The translations under genes were made by a program, and so were the position numbers. The notes beneath the pieces were generated by a model. It did not search any database and had not been told where the DNA came from. It worked only from the letters and a program-made list of their open reading frames with translations. Below, piece by piece: positions 22,761 through 31,271 of a DNA stretch of 39,468 nt. Within the stretch, counting starts at the first letter, position 1. Every line of letters begins with the position of its first letter. Source of the stretch: an uncultured Spirochaetales bacterium (lineage in GTDB: Bacteria; Spirochaetota; Spirochaetia; Sphaerochaetales; Sphaerochaetaceae); NCBI GenBank assembly GCA_944390025.1, contig CALXOK010000018.1, positions 1-39,468 of the forward strand. Reading direction: 5' to 3'.

Positions 22761-23653
22761 AAGCAAAAGAGATTCTTGATAAGTACCTGGAAAGAAACGG
22801 AGACATGTCACAGCGTAAAGTATCGGACATCCTGGGCTGGAGTCCTTCCACCCTCTCAATGGTGCTTGCTGGCAATTACAACAACGTAGAGGCAAAGGAA
22901 GCGGAGATGGCCAAGAAACTGCTCGGCATCGACAATGACGATGATTTTGAAGAGTTCAAGCCTATTCAGATCAAAGAGCAGATTATCGCAACAAAGGACT
23001 TCATTGATGTCTACACACTTTGCAACGGACTCATCGCAAGAGACTCTTCACTGACAGCCTCAATCGGTCTTGTCATCGGTGATGCTGGAATGGGAAAGAC
23101 AACAACTGTCCAGCGTTTCGCAGCAGAAAACCCAGCAGCATCATATGTACTTTACATGGGCTTTAACCGCAATGCTCTTTTCAAGGAGATTGCTGAGGCT
23201 GTTGTCGGAAGAACAGCCAGATCATACTATGACAACCTTCAGCTGATCATGGGAGCAACAAGAGTATACAGAAAGCTGATCATCATTGATGAAGCAGACC
23301 GTATGCCACTGTCGATGCTCGAAGATTTGAGGACACTGAATGAATACGGCAAAGTCCCTCTTCTGCTTGTCGGAGAACCAAAGCTCGCAGCTACTGTGAA
23401 GAAGGCTGACCGCATCGAGTCCAGAATTCGTAAACCCCGCATCACATTCTCACCGATTGATGATACGACTCTTGCAACTCTATATGAAGAATGCTGCGGT
23501 CTGAAGCTTTCAGAAAAAGTTACAAAGAGATTGCTGAAGATGGCTCATGGTGATTTCCGTGTTGCTGCGAATGACATGCAGAACATCGTACGTCTGATGA
23601 ACATCAACCATAAGAGCGAGCTTACACAGGAGATCATCAATGAATATAAGTGA
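22757..23653 (+). CDS. MuB-type transposition target-selector ATPase
   Basis: This is a 298-aa protein with an N-terminal helix-turn-helix (MSQRKVSDILGWSPSTLSMV) and an AAA+ core. Walker A is GDAGMGKT (108-115), Walker B is LIIIDEAD (174-181), and a sensor/arginine region lies at RKPRITFSPI. MuB binds target DNA, activates the transposase and gives target immunity. Family length is about 300. It is translationally coupled to the transposase (ATGA overlap). Confidence 0.9.
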   Translation: MKAKEILDKYLERNGDMSQRKVSDILGWSPSTLSMVLAGNYNNVEAKEAEMAKKLLGIDNDDDFEEFKPIQIKEQIIATKDFIDVYTLCNGLIARDSSLTASIGLVIGDAGMGKTTTVQRFAAENPAASYVLYMGFNRNALFKEIAEAVVGRTARSYYDNLQLIMGATRVYRKLIIIDEADRMPLSMLEDLRTLNEYGKVPLLLVGEPKLAATVKKADRIESRIRKPRITFSPIDDTTLATLYEECCGLKLSEKVTKRLLKMAHGDFRVAANDMQNIVRLMNINHKSELTQEIINEYK

Positions 23654-24386
23654 GAAGGACCGTGCGTTTCTGCTTGACACTGACAGTTTCATGGTTCAGA
23701 TACAGCGCATCCTCAAACAGTGGCCTGATATGACAATGCAGCTGGCAGAGCTTCGCAGTTTCTATCCGGATCTCTCTGAAGGCCGTTTCCGCTCAACCGT
23801 TTACTCAATGCAGGCCAAAGGAATTGTGAAGATAGAAGACAATCTGATCAGTTTGCTTAAGGAATCAAAAGTAAACGGAGAAGTTGCATCAAAGGTTTGG
23901 AAAGCCATGAAGATGAAAGGCTGTTTCACGCTGAGGGAAATTGTGGAGATTCTTCCCGATATTCTCCCCTCTTCAATTCGCGGTTTCATCACCAAGTGGG
24001 AACAGATGGGAGCCTTGACCAGGAATATTGCGATTGATGGTGAGGATTACGTATGGAGTGTGGATCCCAAGCGCAGGCAGAGGCCAAAATTCAAATGCTC
24101 AAAGCCTGTGAGAAAGCCAAAGGAATCAGCGACAGGTCTGATTGTAGCAAAGGTTCTTGAAGTACTCGATTCGTATGACGAAAAACCATTCACGCCTTCG
24201 AAGCTCTTCTTGGATCTCGGCGAGGATATTGGAAGCAATTCGTTTGTTCAGCACCTGCTGACAAGCTGGCAGAAGATGGGGCTTATCAAGCTGAAGTCAT
24301 ATGACGGCGAAGAATATGTCTACAAGGTAAACAGAACTCTCGTAAATAAAATCGGATGGGGAGATGGAAAATGGAAGAAAGAGTAA
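23640..24386 (+). CDS. Winged-helix repeat protein, unknown early gene
   Basis: This 248-aa protein contains two to three winged-helix-like units. One is about residues 15-70 (MQLAELRSFYPDLSEGRFRS), a second is around 85-140 (CFTLREIVEILPDILPSSIR), and a third is after 175 (LDLGEDIGSNSFVQHLLTSW). Lys/Arg-rich linkers join them. It may be a DNA-binding regulator of the early phase. No named family is recognised. It overlaps the MuB-type gene by 14 bases. Confidence 0.6.
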   Translation: MNISEKDRAFLLDTDSFMVQIQRILKQWPDMTMQLAELRSFYPDLSEGRFRSTVYSMQAKGIVKIEDNLISLLKESKVNGEVASKVWKAMKMKGCFTLREIVEILPDILPSSIRGFITKWEQMGALTRNIAIDGEDYVWSVDPKRRQRPKFKCSKPVRKPKESATGLIVAKVLEVLDSYDEKPFTPSKLFLDLGEDIGSNSFVQHLLTSWQKMGLIKLKSYDGEEYVYKVNRTLVNKIGWGDGKWKKE

Positions 24387-24853
24387 AGCTGATTGGATTA
24401 ATCCACCGCCAGAAAGCAAAGGCCAGGGTATGTGACAGTTGTGGTCGGATTTTCTTCTCTGAAGCCTGTCCTGACTGCAGAAAAAATGCTCACAGTATGA
24501 ACGATGAGGAATACCGCTCATTCCTTATGTTCCACGCTGGAAAAGCTTCCTGCAACCAGATGGATGAACTTGAGCTGAAGATGATTGCCACAGCTTTTGA
24601 TGATGCAGGCTGGAAAGACTACTGGAAGCGTCAGAAGGTTTCGTACATGAAACGAAGGGCTCAGACTATACAGATCATTAAACGGGAAGCAGAACGAGTC
24701 CTGGGCGATTCCTGGGCGGAAAGGCTGCAGGGCTTCATCGATAAGGTTATCGGGAAATCAAGCATATACATGCTCGACGAGACAGAACTTAGAAACGTTA
24801 TTGGCTGGCTCAGACGATTGAAAAAATCTGAGACCAAGAAAACTAAGATTTAA
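24371..24853 (+). CDS. GemA-like protein (DUF1018) with zinc-ribbon segment
   Basis: I start at ATG 24371, which has GGGGAG eight bases upstream, giving 160 aa. The start EERVKLIGLIHRQKAKAR and the C-terminal ETELRNVIGWLRRLKK match Mu gp16/GemA-type (PF06252) proteins. Between them a CDSCGRIFFSEACPDC stretch forms a four-cysteine zinc ribbon, then YRSFLMFHAGKASCNQMDEL gives the GemA helix. GemA proteins modulate host gene expression early in infection. The zinc insert is unusual. Confidence 0.7.
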   Translation: MEERVKLIGLIHRQKAKARVCDSCGRIFFSEACPDCRKNAHSMNDEEYRSFLMFHAGKASCNQMDELELKMIATAFDDAGWKDYWKRQKVSYMKRRAQTIQIIKREAERVLGDSWAERLQGFIDKVIGKSSIYMLDETELRNVIGWLRRLKKSETKKTKI

Positions 24854-24871
24854 ATTAGAAGGAGATATGAC

Positions 24872-25558
24872 ATGACAAAAGAAATCGATGGAAAACTTTA
24901 TTACAAAAAGGCAGATGGAACACTGGTTCCTGAAGATCAGGTCAAGGACATTGACAAGCTACGTGATCAGATGGTCATGGGAATCGCTGACAAGATGCTC
25001 TACCTCAAGCAGGAGATGATCAAAACCAAGGCTGATGTAGTTGAGGACATCGAAGCTTTCATGGAAACTGCAAGTGAGCAGTATGATGTTAAATACGGCG
25101 GAGAGAAAGGCAATCTCACATTCACATCCTTTGACGGCAATGTTCAAATCAAGTATTACAGCAATGATTACCTGACATTCAACGAAGGGATTCATGTTGC
25201 CAAGAAGCTCATCGATGAATTCCTTGAGGACATCACAAGAGATTCATCCAAGTCAATCAAACAGATTGTCAATCAGGCTTTCAATCTCAAACAGGGAAGA
25301 ATGGATGTCAAGGCAATCCTCAAACTCAGAGACATCAATGAGACAGATCCTCGCTGGGTGAAAGCAATGGGCATTATTGATGAGTCACGCCAGTATGTTT
25401 CAGGCAACAAATCATTAAGGCTTTACCTGAAGAACAGACAGACTGACAAGATGGAACATATCCCTCTTGATTTCTCTGTCCTTATGGGAGGCTTTGAACC
25501 ATCAGAAGAAAAAGAGCCAGAGATCATAGAATCAGAAGGAGTACCCAGTGCAGTCTGA
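24872..25558 (+). CDS. DUF3164 protein, Mu-like early gene
   Basis: This 228-aa protein matches DUF3164 over its length: ADGTLVPEDQVKDIDKLRDQ near the start, EQYDVKYGGEKGNLTFTSFD in the middle, then IHVAKKLIDEFLED, LRDINETDPRWVKAM and SGNKSLRLYLKNR. It is common in the early operon of Mu-like phages; its function is unknown. AGGAGATATG precedes the ATG. Confidence 0.85.
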   Translation: MTKEIDGKLYYKKADGTLVPEDQVKDIDKLRDQMVMGIADKMLYLKQEMIKTKADVVEDIEAFMETASEQYDVKYGGEKGNLTFTSFDGNVQIKYYSNDYLTFNEGIHVAKKLIDEFLEDITRDSSKSIKQIVNQAFNLKQGRMDVKAILKLRDINETDPRWVKAMGIIDESRQYVSGNKSLRLYLKNRQTDKMEHIPLDFSVLMGGFEPSEEKEPEIIESEGVPSAV

Positions 25559-26252
25559 TTGCTTTGATCTATTTAAAGAGTATGAACAGGCAACCTCCTG
25601 TAACAGTACAACACCCCTGCTGGATTATTATGTCCAGCAGGGCTTTGTATTCCTCACGCCAGATCAGGTAATGAAGGTGACAGGCAAAACCTGGGGACAA
25701 ATCAGATATGCGATTTATAACTACGATCTGGACTGCTATATTCCATGCGGAGAATATCGTATAGCCGTCCAGTCTCTGAAGGATTATATTGCCGGGGCTC
25801 AGGATGAGATCGATCAGCTGAGCCACAACGTGATGCTTCAGAGAGAGCTTTCAGGCGTTCACGCTCTTGTCTTCGAGGGAAAGATTAGCGATGCCTACTC
25901 TTCCCTGCTTTCCCATGGCTATTCTGCAAGCGATATAGATGAGTTGCTGTGTAAGAACAAGCAGTGGATTTATGACAGCATGCCAGAAGGGACAACCAAA
26001 GTAGATGACTATTATGATGTATCATCTCTCGGTCTAGATGATATGCCTCTATATGACTTCGCGACGCTTCTTCAGGTGGCTACAAAAAAGCTTCAGGATG
26101 AGATGGATATAAAAGATTATTCATCTGTTTTGACAAAAAACGTTTTGAACGATTACCTGGTTAATAAACAGTTTTTGAACGCGAACATTCCTGTAAGAAT
26201 GCCCACTGCGCAAAATATTTCCAATGATGATGGACAGCTTTTCCTGTTCTAA
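25548..26252 (+). CDS. Last early gene, possible helix-turn-helix protein
   Basis: This 234-aa protein starts at GTG 25548 with GGAG upstream; the start overlaps the DUF3164 stop. The segment FLTPDQVMKVTGKTWGQIRY with a following RIAVQSLKDYIAG looks like a helix-turn-helix and wing. The C-terminal half is helical and acidic (NDDGQLFLF end). As the last gene of the early operon it stands where Mu has its middle activator Mor, but I cannot confirm that. The last 130 bases carry the repeats that look like transposase-binding sites. Confidence 0.6.
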   Translation: MQSDCFDLFKEYEQATSCNSTTPLLDYYVQQGFVFLTPDQVMKVTGKTWGQIRYAIYNYDLDCYIPCGEYRIAVQSLKDYIAGAQDEIDQLSHNVMLQRELSGVHALVFEGKISDAYSSLLSHGYSASDIDELLCKNKQWIYDSMPEGTTKVDDYYDVSSLGLDDMPLYDFATLLQVATKKLQDEMDIKDYSSVLTKNVLNDYLVNKQFLNANIPVRMPTAQNISNDDGQLFLF

Positions 26253-26309
26253 TTCACACGTTTTTACAAGGAATTACACGAAATAACAAGCCAGTTTTTG
26301 TCAAATCAC
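26122..26309 (+). repeat. Right-end transposase-binding repeats (probable)
   Basis: Five related motifs with a C(A/T)GTTTT or ACGTTTT core lie at 26122-26142, 26139-26155, 26166-26185, 26255-26274 and 26290-26309. CAGTTTTTG is identical at 26169 and 26292. The array begins within the last phage gene and stops close to the phage-host junction. That is how MuA-binding sites are placed at the ends of Mu-like phages. Confidence 0.5.
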
Positions 26310-26458
26310 TTGGACAAATTGCTCAAAACCGCGGATTCAGTGTTCATTTTCGGCGGATTGTACAGAGCAAAACCCCATTCCGTGGCAGAAAGAGAAAGAA
26401 AAACCGGCTTGTTCTGGCAAGCCGGTGGAAATTCAGTGGAAACTGGTGGAAAAGAAAA
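26253..26458. other. Prophage right end and host junction
   Basis: This 206-bp gap holds the last two transposase-site-like motifs, the phage end (exact base unknown) and the terminator of the host GH57 gene. No gene is supported here; a 62-aa frame at 26298 crosses the terminator and is spurious. Confidence 0.6.
26396..26426 (-). terminator. Rho-independent terminator of the GH57 operon
   Basis: A 9-bp stem ACCGGCTTG/CAAGCCGGT with loop TTCTGG is followed on the minus strand by TTTTTCTTTC. It lies 33 bases after the stop of the branching-enzyme gene. Confidence 0.85.
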
Positions 26459-28060
26459 TCAGTATTTCTTGCGCTCTTCAGCATAGAAGAGGTTGTAGTC
26501 CATATCCGGGAAAATTGCATTTCTCTTTTCCGCCTTGATAAGCCATTCCGTATGCACAGAGTTGCGGCACATGTTCGAATAGACGACATTGAAAGAACCA
26601 AGATGATTCCTCAGCCGCTTTTCTGCATACATGACGCTTGTCTTGTCATGCAGGATATAAGGCCAGTCGGATGACATCGCAAGCAGAACCTCACGCGCTG
26701 CCTGATTCAGGAAGCGGCACTTGAGCGAGCGCTGATTCGGGAAACGGCGGGCAAGCTCTTCCATCCTCTCGATTGCCTTATGTATATGGCGGTAGACCCA
26801 ACTGTTCTCACTGTCAAGCCAAGGATCGGAGAAACCGCCCCTGCCCCATGAACATTCATTAAGCTCTGCCATTTCAAGGTTGCGCCCTTTAGAAAGAATC
26901 TGGGAAGGAGTCGTGAAAGCAACAGCTTCCTCATTCACGCCATTTATAAGGACTTCCTTCAGGAACTGGATGCCTTCATACCATCTGTGTCCGAAAAGCT
27001 CGACGTCAAAGCAGAGATTGAGCACTGGCTCCTCCTGAGTCTGGGCACAAAGCGAGAGACTCTTTCGTCTGAGATGGTAAAGGAAGTTGTTGGCATGAAG
27101 GGAGACCTTTGCCGCAGCAGCCTTTCTGTTATACGGACGCTTCTCCTCAGTCCTGCCTGTGATAGCCATATACTTGTATCCGGTGAAGACTCTCACATCA
27201 GGCTCATGAATATACGGCCTGATGTAATCCATATCAAGGTCATAGCCGATATCCCGGTAGAACTCACGGTAATCACTGTCACATGGATATCCTGTGGAGT
27301 CAGACCAGACAAGATTCGTAAGGCTCCAGTCACGGGGAAAGCCCGCAACAGGTGAATCATGAAGCATCACCGGCTGATATCCGCCGCTGGAAATCCTGTT
27401 TCTCGCGGTTATGATTGAATGGGCCGGAATCTGGCACCATCTGATTCCATACTGTGCAAGGAATTTCTCAAGCCCGGGATAATATCCGCATTCAGGAAGC
27501 CAGAAACCAGAAGGTGCACTGTGGAAGAAATGAATATGGCTCTTGATGCCAACTTCAATCTGGGTCTTCACCGCACTCTCATAATCCTTGTAAAGCGGGA
27601 AATAGCAGTGGGTTGCAGCTGTAGCCATGAGATCGATGTGACCCTTCTCATGCAGTTCAATGAAACCGCTCAGGATGTTCCTTCCGCAGTTTTCATAGAA
27701 ATCAAGACATTTCCTGTACGACTCAAGATAGACGGATGCCATCTCATAAAATTTAGGGGCCTCTGACTTTGTTCTCTCGACTTCTTTTTCTCCAAGCTCA
27801 ATACGGCTTGTAAGATAATTTATGAACCTCTCCTGAAGCGGCTCATCAAGCAGCATCGTGCACAATGTCGGAGAGAAGCAGATGCTGAGATGGAAAGGCA
27901 CATTCTCGCGGTCGAGCTCCTTGAGCATCATCAGCAGAGGGATATAGCTTTCACAAAGAGATTCAAAAAGCCAGTTCTCTTCAAGGAATTTAGGATACTC
28001 CAGGTGTCTGACGTATGGTGAATGTGCATGAAGAATCAGATTGACACTAGCCTTTGGCAT
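26459..28060 (-). CDS. Glycoside hydrolase family 57, 1,4-alpha-glucan branching enzyme (DUF1957)
   Basis: This 533-aa cytoplasmic enzyme is of the GH57/DUF1957 type (glycogen branching, EC 2.4.1.18). It cuts alpha-1,4 chains and joins them through alpha-1,6 bonds. Motif 1 is LILHAHSPYVRH at the N-terminus. The catalytic nucleophile is Glu190 in GFWLPECGYYP and the acid/base is Asp352 in CFDVELFGHRWYEG. The C-terminal helical domain carries WGRGGFSDPWLD and ends in helices usual for the family. It overlaps the DUF4912 gene by one base (TAATG) and is transcribed with it. Substrate and product are inferred from the family. Confidence 0.9.
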   Translation of the reverse strand: MPKASVNLILHAHSPYVRHLEYPKFLEENWLFESLCESYIPLLMMLKELDRENVPFHLSICFSPTLCTMLLDEPLQERFINYLTSRIELGEKEVERTKSEAPKFYEMASVYLESYRKCLDFYENCGRNILSGFIELHEKGHIDLMATAATHCYFPLYKDYESAVKTQIEVGIKSHIHFFHSAPSGFWLPECGYYPGLEKFLAQYGIRWCQIPAHSIITARNRISSGGYQPVMLHDSPVAGFPRDWSLTNLVWSDSTGYPCDSDYREFYRDIGYDLDMDYIRPYIHEPDVRVFTGYKYMAITGRTEEKRPYNRKAAAAKVSLHANNFLYHLRRKSLSLCAQTQEEPVLNLCFDVELFGHRWYEGIQFLKEVLINGVNEEAVAFTTPSQILSKGRNLEMAELNECSWGRGGFSDPWLDSENSWVYRHIHKAIERMEELARRFPNQRSLKCRFLNQAAREVLLAMSSDWPYILHDKTSVMYAEKRLRNHLGSFNVVYSNMCRNSVHTEWLIKAEKRNAIFPDMDYNLFYAEERKKY

Positions 28061-28782
28061 TAAAGAACCCCCTCTTCCTTAATACAGTCCACAATGCTTT
28101 CCACTGTCTCGCATGAGAGAATCGCACCTTCCCGGTTGGTAAGCAGTCCTAGTTCAAGACGGAGAAGGTCTTCATTGCTCCTGATCTCATCCCTGTGCTC
28201 AAGCCAGTAGCATGTGACAAGCTGGACCTGTCCGCTCTGGGCAAGCTCAACACGCTTGCCGGCACTGTTCTGAGCTACGAGGCTCACCTGAGCCATTCCT
28301 CTTGGCGCATTGACATTTATATTCCACTGGCAGTCATCAAATGAGACGCTTATGTCATAGGAATCGATAATCTGGCCTTCTTCGCTGACCGTGACGTGCA
28401 GCAGCAGCTCAAAATCTCCAAGCTCCTGAGTCAGTTTCTCCATGTCAAGCGGAGCAAGAGACCAGTAGCAGTAAAGCCAGGTTGCATTCTTGAGAAGCAC
28501 ATGGACAGAGGTTTCCGCATAAAGTTCCGGAAGCTCCTCGACACCAGGCAGGCTGGTGACATCGCTTGCGCCTCCTCTGTAATCTGTGAGGGCAGAGACA
28601 AAGCGCCTCTGTATGTTCTCCTCTCCCCCTTCCTCAGCATCACTTTTCTCATCATCATACAGGTCTCTCAGACACTCTATGAGATCATCCCGGGACATGT
28701 CTGAAGCATTGTCAATACCTTCCTGCTCAGCAATGTACTCGAGCTCTTTCTGAGAAAGAGAATCGATTTTAATCAGAACCAT
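28060..28782 (-). CDS. DUF4912 protein, partner of GH57 glucan enzyme
   Basis: I start at ATG 28782 (MVLIKIDSLSQKELEYIAEQ), preceded by AGGGG. A longer frame to 28860 begins upstream of the promoter at 28811-28839 and is rejected. The 240-aa protein has an N-terminal SAP/Rho-N-like helix pair (MSRDDLIECLRDLYDD). Its DUF4912 beta domain includes VHVLLKNATWLYCYWSLAP and WNINVNAPRGMAQVSLVAQ. DUF4912 resembles carbohydrate-binding or starch-binding beta-sandwich domains and is often found next to GH57 genes. It probably assists alpha-glucan metabolism; its function is not proven. Confidence 0.8.
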   Translation of the reverse strand: MVLIKIDSLSQKELEYIAEQEGIDNASDMSRDDLIECLRDLYDDEKSDAEEGGEENIQRRFVSALTDYRGGASDVTSLPGVEELPELYAETSVHVLLKNATWLYCYWSLAPLDMEKLTQELGDFELLLHVTVSEEGQIIDSYDISVSFDDCQWNINVNAPRGMAQVSLVAQNSAGKRVELAQSGQVQLVTCYWLEHRDEIRSNEDLLRLELGLLTNREGAILSCETVESIVDCIKEEGVL

Positions 28783-28810
28783 TTGCAACCCCTGGAAAAT
28801 TCCTTTTCTA

Positions 28811-28839
28811 AGATTAGAAAAAAGCCTTTTTTTGGTCAA
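28811..28839 (-). promoter_or_regulatory. Promoter of the DUF4912-GH57 operon
   Basis: On the minus strand TTGACC (28839-28834) is followed after exactly 17 bases by TAATCT (28816-28811). The ATG is 29 bases further. It fits a sigma-70-type promoter and supports the start at 28782. Confidence 0.7.
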
Positions 28840-28938
28840 CACATATGCAAATTCATGCAAATATGTAACTCCGACTTCTCTAAAGGTAAACGAATTTTAC
28901 TTGTTGTTCACTTTATCAGGCTCTGGTAAACTGAAGAA

Positions 28939-31269
28939 ATGGAAAATTCACATAAGACATCCCTTATTCTCCATGGTCACTTCTACCAGCCGCCAAGGGA
29001 GAATCCTTTCACCGGGATAATCGAGAAGCAGTCATCCGCAGCTCCATATATGGACTGGAATGAGAGAATCTACCATGACTGCTATGAAGCTAACGCGAAT
29101 TCACGTTATCTGTCCCCTTCTTCGAGAATCGTCTCACTGACAAACAACTACAGCTATATATCCTTCAATTTCGGGCATACCCTGCTTTCCTGGCTTCAGC
29201 AGACACATCCTCAGATTCATGAGATGATCATCCAGGCTGACAGGGAAAGCATTGCACGTCTGGGGCACGGAAACGCGATGGCTCAGAGCTTCAATCACAC
29301 CATCCTGCCTCTGGACAAGATTGAGGATGCCCGTCTCCAGATAAACTGGGGCATTGAGGATTTCATCTGGCGCTACGGAAGGGATCCGGAAGGCATGTGG
29401 CTTCCGGAAGCCGCCATAAACAGCAAGGTAATTGACCTGCTTGCTGAAGCGGGAATCAGGTTTGTAGTTCTTTCCCCATGGCAGTGCAGCAGTGTCGAGA
29501 ATCCGGACACTCATGAGATGGAAAGTCTCGATGGAAAGAGCGCTCCATATTTCAGGAGCTACATCCTTACAGGAGAGAAAGGAAAGCAGATTTCCGCATT
29601 CTTCTATCATCCGGGACTTGCAGAAGGCATCAGTTTCGGCCATGCGCTGAGAAATGCCGACGCACTTTACCAGACTCTTGTCGACATCAAATCGGCAGAC
29701 GGACAGCCGCCTCTGATTCATACGGCGACTGACGGTGAGATTTACGGTCATCATGAGCCATTCGGAGACATGGCACTTGCGGCCCTCATTAGAAAGGTCT
29801 CAGAAAGGGATGATTTCGAGTTCACGAATTACGCGACCTATCTTGCAGATCATCCCAGCACTCTGCATGCTGTCCTTCACACAGGTGAAGACAACAGGGG
29901 AACCTCCTGGTCCTGCTCGCACGGAGTATCGCGCTGGTATAAGGACTGCGGCTGCCACACAGGCGGGGAAGATGACTGGAACCAGGCATGGAGAACTCCG
30001 CTGAGAAATGCACTGGCAAATCTGGGAGACAAGCTTGACGCTGTCTTCAGCAAGAGAATTAAGGACATTTTCTCAAGCAAGTTGAATCCATACGACTTGC
30101 TCACTGAGGCCGGTAAGACACTGTGCGGAGAGGTTCCGATGGCTGACTTCATTGCAAGGCTTCATGAGGAGTACAGCTTCTCTGCAGAATTCGACAGCCA
30201 GATTTCCTCAATGCTCAGCGGTATCATGAACAAGCATTTCTCCTTAACAAGTTGCGGATTCTTCTTCTCTGACCTGTCCGGTATTGAGCCAAGGCAGAAC
30301 ATAAAGTACGCGCTGTATGCAATAAAGATGTTCCAGCCTTATGTGACGGAAGACCTGACAAGAACCTTCCTTTCCGACTTGCGTCTGGCCAAGAGCAACA
30401 TAAAGAGCCAGGGAGACGGCATGAGCATTGCTCAGGAAGAGATGAAAGGGCTCAGCGGTGAGACTGAAGCCGCAATCTACTTCTACCTAAACAGGCTTCT
30501 CGCCCTTCCTTCTGACTGGAATGATGACTATGGACGTTTCAGCCTTGAGCATGACTATTTCGATGAGGATGAGAACTACATAGAAGTTGTCCGGGACAGG
30601 GTGAGCATGAAGAACTACACCTTCACCGTCCTTGCTTCATCTCCGATTGAATCAGGGCTGAACCTTTACATCTGCGAGGGCAATGACGCATCAAGTGCAA
30701 CAGGGCGTTACAGGATAACGAATGATGACATCCCGGCAAGAATGCTGGAAGAGTCGTACATCTGGATTGACCGTGCGATTTCAGACCTTCCGCTTTCTGA
30801 GATCAAGGATATGACAACCTGTCTCAAGCATTACTCAATGCTGAGCCGCAACAACCAGCTGATGCCGATGAAGACCCAGATGATTGAGAACCTTGGCCTG
30901 AGCATCAAGATACTCAAGGGGCTTTTCAACTGTTTCTTCGACGAGCTTGATGATAATGAGCTTTACGAGAACATGAACGTGCTTCTCAACTTCATCAGCA
31001 AATGCGGCAGAAACGCCGAGAAGGACACAATCCGGGCAATCTTCTCAGACGCACTCAGAAAGCTCAGCGGAAAAATTGACCTGAACGGGCTGAACGGCAA
31101 GGCGGCAGACCAGATTGTCAATATCATGAGCCAGAGCCGTCAGCAGGGCTTTGAGCCGGAGCTGAGGGAGATACAGAACATCATATACCGCTACTACACT
31201 GGAAAGAGAACCTGTGATGTATCACCAGATAAGCTCAGGAAGGTCTACGACATACTGAACTTCCAGTAA
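28939..31269 (+). CDS. Glycoside hydrolase family 57 protein with DUF3536
   Basis: This is a 776-aa enzyme. The N-terminal GH57 barrel has LILHGHFYQPPRENPF as motif 1, Glu157 in GMWLPEAAIN as nucleophile candidate, and Asp265 in TATDGEIYGHHEPF as acid/base candidate. The C-terminal half (about 320-776) is helical and corresponds to DUF3536. It probably acts on alpha-1,4-glucans in the cytoplasm; the exact activity (amylase or transferase) is unknown. It is divergent from the DUF4912 gene with 156 bases between starts. It converges on recN with two bases between stops and no terminator visible. Confidence 0.85.
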   Translation: MENSHKTSLILHGHFYQPPRENPFTGIIEKQSSAAPYMDWNERIYHDCYEANANSRYLSPSSRIVSLTNNYSYISFNFGHTLLSWLQQTHPQIHEMIIQADRESIARLGHGNAMAQSFNHTILPLDKIEDARLQINWGIEDFIWRYGRDPEGMWLPEAAINSKVIDLLAEAGIRFVVLSPWQCSSVENPDTHEMESLDGKSAPYFRSYILTGEKGKQISAFFYHPGLAEGISFGHALRNADALYQTLVDIKSADGQPPLIHTATDGEIYGHHEPFGDMALAALIRKVSERDDFEFTNYATYLADHPSTLHAVLHTGEDNRGTSWSCSHGVSRWYKDCGCHTGGEDDWNQAWRTPLRNALANLGDKLDAVFSKRIKDIFSSKLNPYDLLTEAGKTLCGEVPMADFIARLHEEYSFSAEFDSQISSMLSGIMNKHFSLTSCGFFFSDLSGIEPRQNIKYALYAIKMFQPYVTEDLTRTFLSDLRLAKSNIKSQGDGMSIAQEEMKGLSGETEAAIYFYLNRLLALPSDWNDDYGRFSLEHDYFDEDENYIEVVRDRVSMKNYTFTVLASSPIESGLNLYICEGNDASSATGRYRITNDDIPARMLEESYIWIDRAISDLPLSEIKDMTTCLKHYSMLSRNNQLMPMKTQMIENLGLSIKILKGLFNCFFDELDDNELYENMNVLLNFISKCGRNAEKDTIRAIFSDALRKLSGKIDLNGLNGKAADQIVNIMSQSRQQGFEPELREIQNIIYRYYTGKRTCDVSPDKLRKVYDILNFQ

Positions 31270-31271
31270 TC

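Larger units (their letters stand above)
1..26316. mobile_element. Mu-like (transposable) prophage, left end outside window
   Basis: A continuous set of phage genes includes a DDE transposase with its AAA+ partner, a DUF3164 protein, a GemA-like protein, Mu gp27/gp28/gp29/gpF-type head genes and siphovirus-type tail genes. Early genes run on the plus strand and structural genes on the minus strand, diverging from a repressor region near 17.3 kb. The right boundary must lie between the last phage stop codon (26252) and the terminator of the host GH57 gene (about 26393). Mu-type ends finish in CA, and candidate CA dinucleotides are at 26315, 26324 and 26338. I cannot fix the exact base or the 5-bp target duplication because the left end is not in the window. 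Confidence 0.9.

Noticed and set aside
26298..26486. 62-aa plus-strand frame at the phage-host junction
   Set aside because: It spans the phage end and the GH57 terminator and runs into the antisense of the GH57 gene; no domain is visible.
28783..28860. N-terminal extension of the DUF4912 protein
   Set aside because: It contains the promoter (TTGACC, 17 bases, TAATCT), so it cannot be translated from that transcript.
29134..29754. 206-aa minus-strand frame over the second GH57 gene
   Set aside because: It is the antisense of a strongly conserved enzyme with no start signal of its own.
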